Shown here: positions 53,849 to 63,124 of the stretch, in pieces
Position numbering within the stretch: position 1 is the stretch's first letter
Layout: every line of letters begins with the position of its first letter
NCBI RefSeq assembly: GCF_001437155.1
Contig: NZ_JQAR01000001.1
Span: forward strand, 1 to 64,000
DNA from: Liquorilactobacillus mali
GTDB taxonomy: Bacteria > Bacillota > Bacilli > Lactobacillales > Lactobacillaceae
Reading direction: 5' to 3'
Length of the DNA stretch: 64,000 bases
The notes under the pieces: model-generated
Database searches by the model: none
The model's input: the letters and a program-made list of their open reading frames with translations, nothing else
What the model was told of the DNA's origin: nothing
Position numbers and translations under genes: made by a program

Positions 53849-54172
53849 CTACAAATGCAAATTACCATTCACTAACTGTAATTTACCATTTATTAACAAT
53901 TTTCCTTCTGATATTCGGTATCCGAAAACTTTAAAATTATCAGAGTTATAGTTGATCAGAATGTCTCTATCTGATAAAGCAAGCTGGTTTGACAGAGAGA
54001 AAAATGTTTTTAAATCAAGTGCAGCGATTGCATTGGGATCTGCGAGTAAAATCGCTGCTTGTGCATTAGTTGAAAACTGTGTGATTGGAACCAAATTATC
54101 ACTTGATTGAAAATATAATTGGTAATTAGGATTGAGTCCGAATATGAGTGTTGTAAAGTCTTTTAAATACAT
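53849..54172 (-). CDS. Protein of unknown function (107 aa)
   Basis: The frame begins MYLKDFTTLIFGLNPN at an ATG with GAGGAAA six bases before it, a good sign of translation. The protein looks soluble and globular. It has DPNAIAALDLKTFFSLSNQLALSDRDILINYNSD in its centre (two helices by eye) and a repetitive C-terminus (LLINGKLQLVNGNLHL) that reads like beta strands. No signal, membrane helix or known motif. I do not recognise it. Confidence 0.65.
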   Translation of the reverse strand: MYLKDFTTLIFGLNPNYQLYFQSSDNLVPITQFSTNAQAAILLADPNAIAALDLKTFFSLSNQLALSDRDILINYNSDNFKVFGYRISEGKLLINGKLQLVNGNLHL

Positions 54173-54325
54173 GATTTTCCTCTTTCCGTGAAATAAGTTT
54201 TAAACGCCTATTTAATTATATTTTGTAATTAAAAATAGTGACAGCTTTTATTTTGATGTTAAAATGATGTAAGATATTATTATATTTTAAGCCATTTATA
54301 TTGGTTTAATAGATTGGAATTATAT

Positions 54326-55264
54326 ATGGAAATTGAATTTTTAGGAACTGGTGCGGGATCACCTGCCAAGTCACGCAATGTAACTAGTATAGCGCTAAAG
54401 CTTTTAGAAGAAATAAATGAAGTTTGGTTATTTGATGTTGGAGAGGGAACACAGCATCAAATATTGAAAACATCAATTAGGCCACGGAAGGTGACTAGAA
54501 TTTTTATCACACATCTTCATGGAGATCATCTCTTTGGACTTCCGGGTTTTTTAAGCAGTCGTTCTTTCCAGGGTGCCCAACAGATGGGAACTTTGGTTAT
54601 TTATGGTCCAAAAGGAGTTAAGGATTTTGTGCAAATGAGTTTGCGTGTTTCTCAATCCAAATTAACTTACAAAATAAAATATGTTGAAATAGGGCAAACT
54701 GGCTTACTAGTGGATGAAGAACGTTTCAAAGTTTACGTTGACAGGTTGGACCATCGAATCGAGTGTTTTGGGTATCGTGTTGTTGAAAGCGACTATGCTG
54801 GGGAGCTTCAAGTTGAACGACTTAAAGCGGAACATGTACCAGCAGGGCCATTATATGGAAAGTTGAAGGCTGGCGAAAAGGTAGAGTTGTCTGACGGTAG
54901 AATTATTGATGGAAAGGACTACCTCGGCGAGAAAAAGAGAGGAAGAGTTGTTACAATTCTTGGTGATACAAGGCAAACGTCATCCATTTTAGGATTAGCA
55001 AAAGATGCGGATGTACTTGTCCATGAGAGTACTTTTGGAAGGGATGAGGCGCAATTAGCTTATAATTATCATCACTCAACCAATATGCAAGCTGCAAAAG
55101 TCGCTAAGCAGGCTGGAGTAAAACGACTTTTTCTGACACATATTTCTGCAAGATATATTGGGGCAAAAGCGTTGCAACTTGAAAAAGATGCACATAAGGT
55201 TTTTGGGAATACAACATTAGCAAATGACTTTGATACTTATGTAGTTCCGTTTTCTCACAAATAG
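54326..55264 (+). CDS. rnz: Ribonuclease Z
   Basis: RNase Z matures tRNA 3' ends that lack an encoded CCA, as the tRNA at the start of this window does. The 312-residue metallo-beta-lactamase protein has the zinc motif THLHGDH, the GDTR and HHST motifs and late TH. The frame opens at TTG 54314; ATG 54326 gives the usual [13 protein letters not shown] start. Confidence 0.95.
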   Translation: MEIEFLGTGAGSPAKSRNVTSIALKLLEEINEVWLFDVGEGTQHQILKTSIRPRKVTRIFITHLHGDHLFGLPGFLSSRSFQGAQQMGTLVIYGPKGVKDFVQMSLRVSQSKLTYKIKYVEIGQTGLLVDEERFKVYVDRLDHRIECFGYRVVESDYAGELQVERLKAEHVPAGPLYGKLKAGEKVELSDGRIIDGKDYLGEKKRGRVVTILGDTRQTSSILGLAKDADVLVHESTFGRDEAQLAYNYHHSTNMQAAKVAKQAGVKRLFLTHISARYIGAKALQLEKDAHKVFGNTTLANDFDTYVVPFSHK

Positions 55265-55274
55265 GAGGGAAAGA

Positions 55275-56084
55275 ATGAAAAATTATAAACAACTAAAAGA
55301 CTTACGCAATCGAATTGTTGTTGTAACAGGAGCTTCTTCTGGACTAGGTGAGCAGATATCATATGAATTGGCGAAAAAAGGTGCAATTGTGGTAGCCTGT
55401 GCTAGGAGACTGGATAGACTTGAAGAGGTTACCAAAGAGTGTCAGAAATTATCAGGTAAGATATCAGTTGCAAAGCAATTGGATGTCGAAGATCCATCGC
55501 AGATTGAAAAATTAGTTGAAGATATTGAAGATGAACTTGGACCGATTGATGTACTCGTGAATAATGCCGGTTTTGGGTTGATGGAAAATGTCCTTAATTT
55601 CGAAATGAAAGTTGTAGAAAAAATGTTTAGAGTCAATGTACTGGGGTTGATGTATTTATCGAAGTATACTGCACTTAGGATGGCAAAGCGTAAAAGGGGT
55701 GCCATCATTAATGTTGCATCTGTAGCCGGTAAAATTGCAACACCAAAATCAGCTGTATATTCGGCAACTAAGTCTGCTGTTCTGGGATATTCGAACGCAC
55801 TAAGGCTTGAATTAAAACCATTAGGCATTTCTGTTTTGACTGTTAATCCAGGACCAATTGATACCGAGTTCTTTAAAATAGCAGATAAGACAGGCAATTA
55901 TTTAAGCAAGGTTGGTTTTCTGGTCCAAAAACCAGATGAGATTGCACAAAAAATTGTGGGCACGATAGGAACAAGTAAAAGGGAACTTACAGTACCCTTT
56001 GCCTTTGAGATAGCTCACCGCCTCTATGATTTATTTCCACGAGTTGGTGATTATTTGGCTGGGGATTTGTTCAATAAAAAATAG
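55275..56084 (+). CDS. Short-chain dehydrogenase/reductase
   Basis: The 269-residue SDR has the NAD(P) loop TGASSGLG, NNAGFG, the catalytic serine in VASVAGKIA and the YSATK motif (YxxxK). A helix-rich C-terminus follows. The substrate is unknown; DltE and YqjQ are related types. AGGAGGG precedes the ATG, 10 bases after rnz, so both are co-transcribed. Confidence 0.93.
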   Translation: MKNYKQLKDLRNRIVVVTGASSGLGEQISYELAKKGAIVVACARRLDRLEEVTKECQKLSGKISVAKQLDVEDPSQIEKLVEDIEDELGPIDVLVNNAGFGLMENVLNFEMKVVEKMFRVNVLGLMYLSKYTALRMAKRKRGAIINVASVAGKIATPKSAVYSATKSAVLGYSNALRLELKPLGISVLTVNPGPIDTEFFKIADKTGNYLSKVGFLVQKPDEIAQKIVGTIGTSKRELTVPFAFEIAHRLYDLFPRVGDYLAGDLFNKK

Positions 56085-56107
56085 GAACTAAAGGGGGAGT
56101 ATTTATC

Positions 56108-56455
56108 ATGAAAAATCAGTGGAGAATGATTTTAGCACTTCTGATTGCACTTGTTGTCGTTGTCTTTGCATTATTGAATACGCAAAAGGTTGAACTTAAT
56201 TTTCTTTTTGGGAAGTTTAGTTTGCCATTGGTATTGATTCTAGTTGTTTCTTTGTTACTAGGTGCATTGGTAGCTGTCCTAGTATCGACAATGACGATTG
56301 TTGGTTTAAAACGGGAATTGAAGAAGAAAAGTGATAATGAAAAGCAAATCAAAAAACAGTTTGAAGAAGATTATCAGAAAAAATTGACCGAGGTAAGAGC
56401 TGAGTATCAGCGCAAAATCAATGATAATCGAACAACTGATTTGAATTTAAAGTAA
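56108..56455 (+). CDS. LapA family membrane protein
   Basis: A 115-residue protein with two membrane helices (MILALLIALVVVVFALLNT and LPLVLILVVSLLLGALVAVLV, close to the DUF1049/LapA pattern). A charged coiled-coil tail rich in Lys and Glu follows. LapA proteins help assemble membrane heat-shock or lipopolysaccharide machinery in other bacteria; in Firmicutes the role is open. AAAGGGGGAG lies upstream. recJ starts 22 bases later. Confidence 0.82.
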   Translation: MKNQWRMILALLIALVVVVFALLNTQKVELNFLFGKFSLPLVLILVVSLLLGALVAVLVSTMTIVGLKRELKKKSDNEKQIKKQFEEDYQKKLTEVRAEYQRKINDNRTTDLNLK

Positions 56456-56476
56456 AACTTGGTAGGAGTTGGTTTT

Positions 56477-58807
56477 TTGTTTGACAAGCACTACGAATGG
56501 AAATTCGAGTCTATGTCGTTGGGAGAAAAGGAACTCAGGCTGCAAAAACAAATGGGTATTTCAAAACTGTTAGCACGGCTATTGCTCAAAAGAGGAGTTT
56601 CAACCCCTGAGGCTGCTGCTGAATTTTTAAACCCTAACGAAAATAGTATTTATGATCCATACCTCCTTCATGATATGGATAAGGCTGTGGAACGAATTCA
56701 AGATGCGGTAGTGGGCGATCAAAAGATTACGATTTATGGCGACTATGATGCAGATGGATTAACGAGCACAGCGGTGATGTATGAGGCTCTTGAGCAAATC
56801 GGTGCCAATGTAAATTATTATATACCTGATCGCTTTTCTGATGGATATGGTCCAAATATGGAGGTATATAAGAAACTGGTCAGTGATGGAACAGAATTGA
56901 TTATTACTGTAGATAATGGAGTCAGTGGCTATGATGAGGTTGCATATGCTCAGAGCCATGGTGTAGATGTTGTAATAACCGACCATCATGAGTTGCCTGA
57001 TAAATTACCGGAGGCCGTAGCTATTGTTCATCCAAGACATCCGGATAAAAATTACCCTTGGCCAAATTTGGCAGGTGTTGGAGTTGCTTTCAAGGTTGCT
57101 TCGGCATTACTGGAGGATATTCCACAAGAACTACTTGATTTAGTTGCAATCGGAACTGTTGCTGATTTGATGCCTTTACTTGATGAGAATCGTGCACTGG
57201 TTAAATTTGGCATTATGGCACTTAGAAACACCCAACGCCCGGGACTGTTAGCATTGTTGGCCAATGCTAAAATCAACATTGATGATATCAACGAGGAAAC
57301 AATCGGTTTTGCGCTTGCTCCGCGACTGAATTCGTTGGGAAGAATTCAAAACGGGAGTACCGGTGTGGAGCTATTGACGACGCTTGATGAAGACAAGGCA
57401 AAGCAAATTGCAAGCAGGGTTGAATCCCTGAATACCAGGCGCAAAGAGCTAGTGGCAACGATCTCAAAGCAGGCATTTCAAAAACTGGCTGAAGATGAAA
57501 CTGAACATTTAGTAAACGTTGTTGCTGGTAAGAATTGGCACGAAGGTGTACTGGGAATTGTTGCCAGCCACTTGGTTGAGGAAACAGGTAAGCCTTCACT
57601 GGTATTGAGTATTAATGATGATGGAAATATTGCAAAGGGTTCAGGAAGATCAGTTGAAGCCTTCCAACTTTTTGATGCAATTAATGGCCATCGTGACCTT
57701 TTAACCAGTTTTGGTGGACATCACATGGCATGTGGGCTGTCTTTGGAAGAGTCAAAGATCGGTGAACTGCAAGCGGTATTAGACAATGAAGCAAGAAAAC
57801 AGCAGTTGGACTTGAACAAAAAACCCCAATTAGAGATTGAGCAGACGATTGAAGCAGATGAAGTCAGCCTTGATTTGATCGAAGAATTAAAGCAGCTAGC
57901 ACCATTTGGGGCAGACAACCCTAAACCAATTTTTTCTTTTACAAACTATAGTGTACAAAGCTCGTTCTTAATGGGGCAAGAGAAGAATCACTTCAAAATG
58001 TCTATAAGGGGTAAGAGAGCACCGATTGACGTAATTGCGTTTTCAATCGGTACGCATGGACAGCAACTCGTCGATAATGCTGAGAATATTGAATTTGTTG
58101 GTGAGTTGGCTACTAATGTGTGGAAGGGCCAAACTAAGATCCAAATAATGATTAAGGATTTTTGTCTAAATGCTGCGGAAATACCCAGAATCAGAATTAA
58201 TGATTTGAGGAGCAGTAAACTGACAGCAAGTTTGCTGCGGACAAATGGCGAGTTCTTTTTCTTTAATTCAACAGTCTACAGTAAGCTAGCTGGTTATTTT
58301 AAGAGCAATGCGAAAATCATTGTTGGTCTAGATAAATTACCTGAGAGAGTGAAGGTAGACAATCTGGTTGTCGTAGATTGCCCCCCTAATTTGGAGAGTT
58401 TTGGTACTTTGTTAAATAGGATTGAGTTTGAAGAAATTACGACAATTCTCTACCCATATAAGCCAGTATTTCTTACTGGAATGCCGACTAAGGAAGAATT
58501 TGGTAAGGTTTATCGCTTTGCAATTTCACATAAGAATGTGGATTTAAAAAAAGATTTGAATAAATTAGCAGATTATTTGAAAATAAAAAAAGATTTGTTG
58601 ATTTTTACCTTACAGGTGTTTTTTGAAGTCGGATTTGTTAAAATAGATAATGGATTAATGGCGGGATCATCTTCAAGAAAGAGGATTAATTTGAAAGATG
58701 CTCCTAGTTATCGTGCAAGGCAACGGTTGCTTGAAGCAGAAAATGTCTTATTAACGAGTAAAACTGCAGAATTTGAGAAAACTATTTTTCAATTCATAAC
58801 AGTTTAA
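56477..58807 (+). CDS. recJ: Single-stranded-DNA-specific exonuclease RecJ
   Basis: RecJ degrades single-stranded DNA 5'-3' in recombination and repair. The DHH-family motifs are YGDYDADGLTST, TDHHELP and GGHHMACGLSL. The long C-terminal extension is typical of Firmicutes. The frame opens at TTG 56459, but AGGAG (56464-56468) lies eight bases before TTG 56477. That start gives MFDKHYEWKF, the usual beginning, and 776 residues. No ATG is nearby, so this is a TTG-started gene. Confidence 0.95.
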   Translation: MFDKHYEWKFESMSLGEKELRLQKQMGISKLLARLLLKRGVSTPEAAAEFLNPNENSIYDPYLLHDMDKAVERIQDAVVGDQKITIYGDYDADGLTSTAVMYEALEQIGANVNYYIPDRFSDGYGPNMEVYKKLVSDGTELIITVDNGVSGYDEVAYAQSHGVDVVITDHHELPDKLPEAVAIVHPRHPDKNYPWPNLAGVGVAFKVASALLEDIPQELLDLVAIGTVADLMPLLDENRALVKFGIMALRNTQRPGLLALLANAKINIDDINEETIGFALAPRLNSLGRIQNGSTGVELLTTLDEDKAKQIASRVESLNTRRKELVATISKQAFQKLAEDETEHLVNVVAGKNWHEGVLGIVASHLVEETGKPSLVLSINDDGNIAKGSGRSVEAFQLFDAINGHRDLLTSFGGHHMACGLSLEESKIGELQAVLDNEARKQQLDLNKKPQLEIEQTIEADEVSLDLIEELKQLAPFGADNPKPIFSFTNYSVQSSFLMGQEKNHFKMSIRGKRAPIDVIAFSIGTHGQQLVDNAENIEFVGELATNVWKGQTKIQIMIKDFCLNAAEIPRIRINDLRSSKLTASLLRTNGEFFFFNSTVYSKLAGYFKSNAKIIVGLDKLPERVKVDNLVVVDCPPNLESFGTLLNRIEFEEITTILYPYKPVFLTGMPTKEEFGKVYRFAISHKNVDLKKDLNKLADYLKIKKDLLIFTLQVFFEVGFVKIDNGLMAGSSSRKRINLKDAPSYRARQRLLEAENVLLTSKTAEFEKTIFQFITV

Positions 58808-58826
58808 TTAAAGGAGCGTTTATAAA

Positions 58827-59345
58827 ATGGCACTAGATTTAACTAAGTATATTGCAAGCATCCCAGATTATCCCGAAAAAGGAATAATCTTCAGGGATAT
58901 CTCACCTTTGATGGCAGATGGGGAAGCTTATAAGCAAGCTACAGCGCGAATTGTTCAATTTGCTCGTGATAAAAAGGTTGAGATGATTGTTGGACCCGAG
59001 GCACGCGGATTTATTGTTGGTTGTCCCGTTGCTTATGAACTTGGTGTTGGTTTTGCACCGGCCCGTAAGAAGGGAAAGTTGCCTCGTGAAACAGTTGAAG
59101 CAACATACAAACTTGAATATGGTACATCAGCTCTTTATATGCACAAAGATGCCGTGAAACCAGGACAGCGGGTGTTGGTCACTGACGACTTGCTGGCTAC
59201 TGGAGGAACGATTGGAGCAACAATTGATTTAGTTGAGCAATTAGGTGGAATTGTTGTGGGATGTGCATTCATTATTGAACTTGATGCTTTAAATGGTCGT
59301 GATAAGATCAAAAATTATGATACATTAAGCTTGATGAATTATTAA
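58827..59345 (+). CDS. apt: Adenine phosphoribosyltransferase
   Basis: Apt salvages adenine to AMP using PRPP. The 172 residues show the PRPP-binding [13 protein letters not shown] and the family start [31 protein letters not shown] precedes the ATG. The recJ-apt order is common in Firmicutes. Confidence 0.97.
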   Translation: MALDLTKYIASIPDYPEKGIIFRDISPLMADGEAYKQATARIVQFARDKKVEMIVGPEARGFIVGCPVAYELGVGFAPARKKGKLPRETVEATYKLEYGTSALYMHKDAVKPGQRVLVTDDLLATGGTIGATIDLVEQLGGIVVGCAFIIELDALNGRDKIKNYDTLSLMNY

Positions 59346-59388
59346 TTTGATTGACTTTAGTGTTTAACAGACATGGGATTACCAGTAA

Positions 59389-59437
59389 GAGGGGCTTTGA
59401 CAGAATTAATTTTTGTGTCACAGGTCCTTTTTTTGTT
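59389..59437 (+). terminator. Terminator after apt, possibly a decayed repeat copy (H)
   Basis: AGAGGGGC...TTTGACA (59389-59402) and TGTCACA..GTCC (59416-59427) form an imperfect hairpin ending in seven Ts. Its opening AGAGGGGCT, the AATTAATTTTTG core and the GGTCCTTTTTT end resemble copy F, so it may be an eroded member of the dispersed family. Confidence 0.6.
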
Positions 59438-59456
59438 AGGGAGGAGTTTCAGTAGA

Positions 59457-60122
59457 ATGGTTAAGCAGACTTTTGCTGTGATTGGGTTAGGAAGGTTTGG
59501 TTCAAGCGTTTGTCAGACCTTAATAAATGCAGGTGCTGAAGTATTGGTGATTGATAAAGACGAAGCGCGAATCAATGATTTTAAAGATATCGCAACACAA
59601 GCTATTATTGCAGACGCACAGGATGAGAGTACACTCAAGTCGATTGGCATCAGAAATTTTGATCATGTTGTAATCGCAATTGGTGAGGATATTCAGGCCA
59701 GCATTCTTGTGACATTAATGGTTAAGGAGTTAGGAGTTAAATATATTACGGCTAAGGCACAGAACGAGTACCATGCTCGCGTTTTGACAAAGTTGGGAGC
59801 AGACAAAGTTGTCCATCCAGAACGAGATATGGGGACCAGAATTGGGAAAAACCTGCTTTCACGAAATATGCTGGACTATCTTGATTTATCCTCTGATATT
59901 AAAGTTGCTGAAATCAAAATTACAAAAAATTCCTTTGTGGGAGCATCACTGGCTTCACTTGAATTCAGGAAAAAATATGCACTTAACGTCATTGCGATTA
60001 GGCATGATAAAAAAATAGACATCTCTCCTGCACCAAGTGATGCATTGATGCTGGGAGATAGTCTATTAGTTGTTGGTTATCAAAAAGATGTTGATTATTT
60101 TAATAGTTTAATGGATAGTTGA
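59457..60122 (+). CDS. ktrA: Potassium uptake regulator, KtrA/TrkA (RCK) family
   Basis: The 221-residue cytoplasmic RCK protein opens MVKQTFAVIGLGRFGSS with the nucleotide-binding Rossmann loop. The first domain ends near PERDMGTRIGKNL, and a TrkA-C domain follows (SFVGASLASLEFRKKYALNV). It gates a KtrB/KtrD channel in response to ATP/ADP and c-di-AMP. No channel gene is in the window. ATG 59457 has GGGAGGAG upstream; the longer frame runs through the apt terminator. Confidence 0.93.
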   Translation: MVKQTFAVIGLGRFGSSVCQTLINAGAEVLVIDKDEARINDFKDIATQAIIADAQDESTLKSIGIRNFDHVVIAIGEDIQASILVTLMVKELGVKYITAKAQNEYHARVLTKLGADKVVHPERDMGTRIGKNLLSRNMLDYLDLSSDIKVAEIKITKNSFVGASLASLEFRKKYALNVIAIRHDKKIDISPAPSDALMLGDSLLVVGYQKDVDYFNSLMDS

Positions 60123-60134
60123 TTATCACGAGGT

Positions 60135-60215
60135 GAGGGGTCAAGGCAAGAGTTAACTTTTGCCTTGACCCCTCTATTTACCTAGAACGTGTTTCATGAG
60201 TTTAGACTTTTTGTC
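60135..60215 (-). repeat. Dispersed intergenic repeat, copy G (- orientation)
   Basis: The hairpin GAGGGGTCAAGGCAA (60135-60149)/TTGCCTTGACCCCTC (60160-60174) is perfect around GAGTTAACTT. The right flank, read on the minus strand, gives CTCATGAAACACGTTC and GGTAAATAGAGG, matching the approach to the hairpin in copies E and F. It sits between convergent ktrA and yfhO and can terminate both. Confidence 0.82.
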
Positions 60216-60285
60216 TAACTTTGAATGTTCATAGCAAATTACTCGCTGCAATTTTGTGTTAGTACACAGATCTTATCAACTTATG

Positions 60286-62916
60286 TTACATTTTTCGTCT
60301 TTTCTTGTTTTCAAAGATAATTATGAATAGCAGCAGGGCTAAACCAATTAGTGTAATGATGGTTCCTGTTACGAACAGAGGAGGCGTGAAGGTCAAAGTA
60401 ATTGAATGCTTTCCTTTGGCTACGTTTGCTGCAAGGAACGTATTTTGAATTTTAAAAGTCGAAACTTTCTTTCCATCTACACGAACCGTCCATCCAGAAC
60501 TATATGGAATTGTAGTAGCTAAAAGATGATTAGTGGAAGCATTATAAGTTCCAGATAGTTTACGAGATGAAATTTGTTTTAGATTGACCGAATGTTTTTT
60601 GATTTGGTTAATCTTATTTTGTACTAAACGATTGTTCATTTTATAGAGAACAAAGTTATTCAACCATAATGACGATTTTTTTAGACGCGCAGTCAGTACG
60701 ATTTCTTGTCCCTTTGAATGGTTGGCAATGTTGACTATGACAGTGTGCCTGAAAGTGCTATATTGTTTTAATGGTTGATTATTCAAATACAGTGTAGCAT
60801 TGTCTGAATCTAGCGCAGAACCAAGAGTTAAATAGTATGAATCATTTGTCTTAGGTGTGAACTTAAAAACTATTTGTGCAGATTTTGCAAGATCCTTCTT
60901 TTTGAAAACAGAATTTGTTAATTTAGTTGATTGTTCGATATTTTGAAATACAACTTCATTGAAATTTTGTGCCTCAAAGTACTTGGTATTTTGCTTGCCA
61001 CTTATGTCATTTAGCCACTCAGTCTGGTATTCAATGGGGTTATCATAGAATACAGATAAGTTCTTCAACTGATTATTGGCAAGATAAGCATAGCCTAAGG
61101 CATTATTATTTTTATAAATCTGCGTTAACTTGTTTTGCTTAATCTCCTTATAACGGGACAAATCGGGTTTCTCGGTCAATGATGAGAGCGGCTGCCCGTT
61201 TTTTAACAATGAACTATCAATAGGTGTAATAAAATACTTCATGTTCAATAAAGCATCACTGATAATCGTTCCGTTTGAATAAGTAACATAATTATCCCCA
61301 TCAGGATTTCCAAGCATACCATAGAAGTCTGGAATACTTTTTTCCAGGGCTGAGCTAAAATATGAACCAGTATTTAAATTATTAGCCAAACCATCATTTT
61401 TAGTACGACTATATGTCTGTCCCGTACGATAGGCGCTGTCTTTAAGACTATTTAGATAGTTGCTGTCTTTGATGAGTGCTTTTGTAGGAGTTGCATAGTC
61501 TTTTTGTGTAAGATAACTCAAATTGCCTAATGAAATATAAGCATTCATTGATATTTCAACAACACTGATCAAACATAACAAGAAAATTTTGACTCTATTA
61601 TATTTTGAATTCACAGCAAAGGCCAAAACTGCAAGAGAAAGGGTTGCAAAGATGGCTGTAAAAATCAGAGTTTCATTGGTTACATAAGAGAATTTTTTTT
61701 CATTTATGAAAGAATACGCAATTATGCCAGCGTAAAGGATGAAGCTAAGCCAAATTTTCCAAGGACGCACTGCTACAAAATTTTTGAGAGTTCGACTGGC
61801 TAGTAGAAGCATCCAAAAACTTACGATATAGGAAAAACGATATGGATACCAAACAGGAAATTGCCAACCATGCCACAATAGATCCAGAGGCTCAAAACAT
61901 AAGGATAAGACTAAGAAAATACTGATTAGAAATGATAAAATTCGTTCGCGCAGGCTGATTTTTGAATCAACAAAGTATAAAATAAATCCAATCAGGAAAA
62001 CAGAACCAATGAAAAGATTGGGATAACCCGAAGGCATCTGTTGAAAGTTGAAAGAACCAACAACAAACTTGGAAAGCATTTTGAGGGCATTATACTCGAA
62101 TTTTAGGCTTACAGAACTTTGGGTATATTGTCCCTTACTTGAAAGTAAAGAAGCGATTGTAGGCAACAGAATAATCATTGAGATTGCCACTGCAACGAGT
62201 GAATTAATAATAAAACGAATGCTTAACGAAAAAATCTTCTTTAAATCGCGTGCGCTTGAAAACACGAACCAAATAAAATACAAAATTAAAAAGAGACAGA
62301 TCATGTAACCCATATAATAATTATCGATCAGCATGATGGCTAGTAGAATAATGTAAGGCCAACTTTTCTTACCCGATAAAAGTCTGTGAAGCGCTAGGGC
62401 AATCAATGGTAAGAAAATTGTTGCATCTAACCATAGTAGATTCAATTGATTGGCGACAAACCAACCCATCATTGAATAAGAAGTAGAGAAGGCAATAATT
62501 GACAACCCTGATTGTGTGCGCATTTTTTTTAAAAAATAGCCAAATGATAAACCTGCACAGCCATACTTTAAGAGTGTGATCAGCATGACTCCCGCCGCTA
62601 AGTACTTCTCGGGAAATAATAGTAAGAATAAATTAAATGGACTCATGAGGTAATATGCCCATTCACCAATCATGTTGCCCCCGACTTCCTTGGAGAATGA
62701 ATAAAAGAAGCCACTAGGATTTGATAAAAGAGTTCTTCTAAAATATGCGAAGAAATCAATGTATTGCTGTCCTAAGTCAACGGTTAACAGACTGCTTTTA
62801 CCAAATGGAAACATTTTCTGTGAGATAAAGTAACCGCCCATTAGAAAGATGGGTAAGAAAAAACTAAGTATTAAAGGATAATGACTGCGAACAAAGTGTG
62901 TTAATCTTATTTTCAT
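60286..62916 (-). CDS. YfhO family membrane protein
   Basis: An 876-residue protein with about a dozen membrane helices in the first half. A large extracytoplasmic domain follows (about 470-840), with one last helix (FVTGTIITLIGLALLLFIIIF) and a basic end. YfhO proteins are GT-C-like and are linked to glycosylation of lipoteichoic acid or other surface polymers. The function here is inferred only from the family. ATG 62916 has AGGAG eight bases upstream. It is divergent from the PBP gene. Confidence 0.92.
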   Translation of the reverse strand: MKIRLTHFVRSHYPLILSFFLPIFLMGGYFISQKMFPFGKSSLLTVDLGQQYIDFFAYFRRTLLSNPSGFFYSFSKEVGGNMIGEWAYYLMSPFNLFLLLFPEKYLAAGVMLITLLKYGCAGLSFGYFLKKMRTQSGLSIIAFSTSYSMMGWFVANQLNLLWLDATIFLPLIALALHRLLSGKKSWPYIILLAIMLIDNYYMGYMICLFLILYFIWFVFSSARDLKKIFSLSIRFIINSLVAVAISMIILLPTIASLLSSKGQYTQSSVSLKFEYNALKMLSKFVVGSFNFQQMPSGYPNLFIGSVFLIGFILYFVDSKISLRERILSFLISIFLVLSLCFEPLDLLWHGWQFPVWYPYRFSYIVSFWMLLLASRTLKNFVAVRPWKIWLSFILYAGIIAYSFINEKKFSYVTNETLIFTAIFATLSLAVLAFAVNSKYNRVKIFLLCLISVVEISMNAYISLGNLSYLTQKDYATPTKALIKDSNYLNSLKDSAYRTGQTYSRTKNDGLANNLNTGSYFSSALEKSIPDFYGMLGNPDGDNYVTYSNGTIISDALLNMKYFITPIDSSLLKNGQPLSSLTEKPDLSRYKEIKQNKLTQIYKNNNALGYAYLANNQLKNLSVFYDNPIEYQTEWLNDISGKQNTKYFEAQNFNEVVFQNIEQSTKLTNSVFKKKDLAKSAQIVFKFTPKTNDSYYLTLGSALDSDNATLYLNNQPLKQYSTFRHTVIVNIANHSKGQEIVLTARLKKSSLWLNNFVLYKMNNRLVQNKINQIKKHSVNLKQISSRKLSGTYNASTNHLLATTIPYSSGWTVRVDGKKVSTFKIQNTFLAANVAKGKHSITLTFTPPLFVTGTIITLIGLALLLFIIIFENKKRRKM

Positions 62917-63124
62917 GCTAAACTCCTAATAATGATTTATGTAACATCTCTAATTATAATACAGACTAAAATTCAAAGTTGAAAAAAGCATGTAGTTTTT
63001 ATTAAAGTTTAGACAATTAATAAAGTATCAAGACTAATTTATGGTAACATTATTAGGTGAACTATTATGTGGCAGGCCCGTGTTAGAAAATGGCTAATTA
63101 ATTATTTATTGTGAGGGAAAAAAA

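Noticed and set aside
53728-53951. Two overlapping plus-strand frames after the acyltransferase gene
   Set aside because: They run through the terminator at 53797-53846 and lie antisense to the better supported gene 53849-54172.
55442-55897. 151-residue minus-strand frame inside the SDR gene
   Set aside because: It is fully antisense to a gene with all SDR motifs; no ribosome-binding site or domain is seen.
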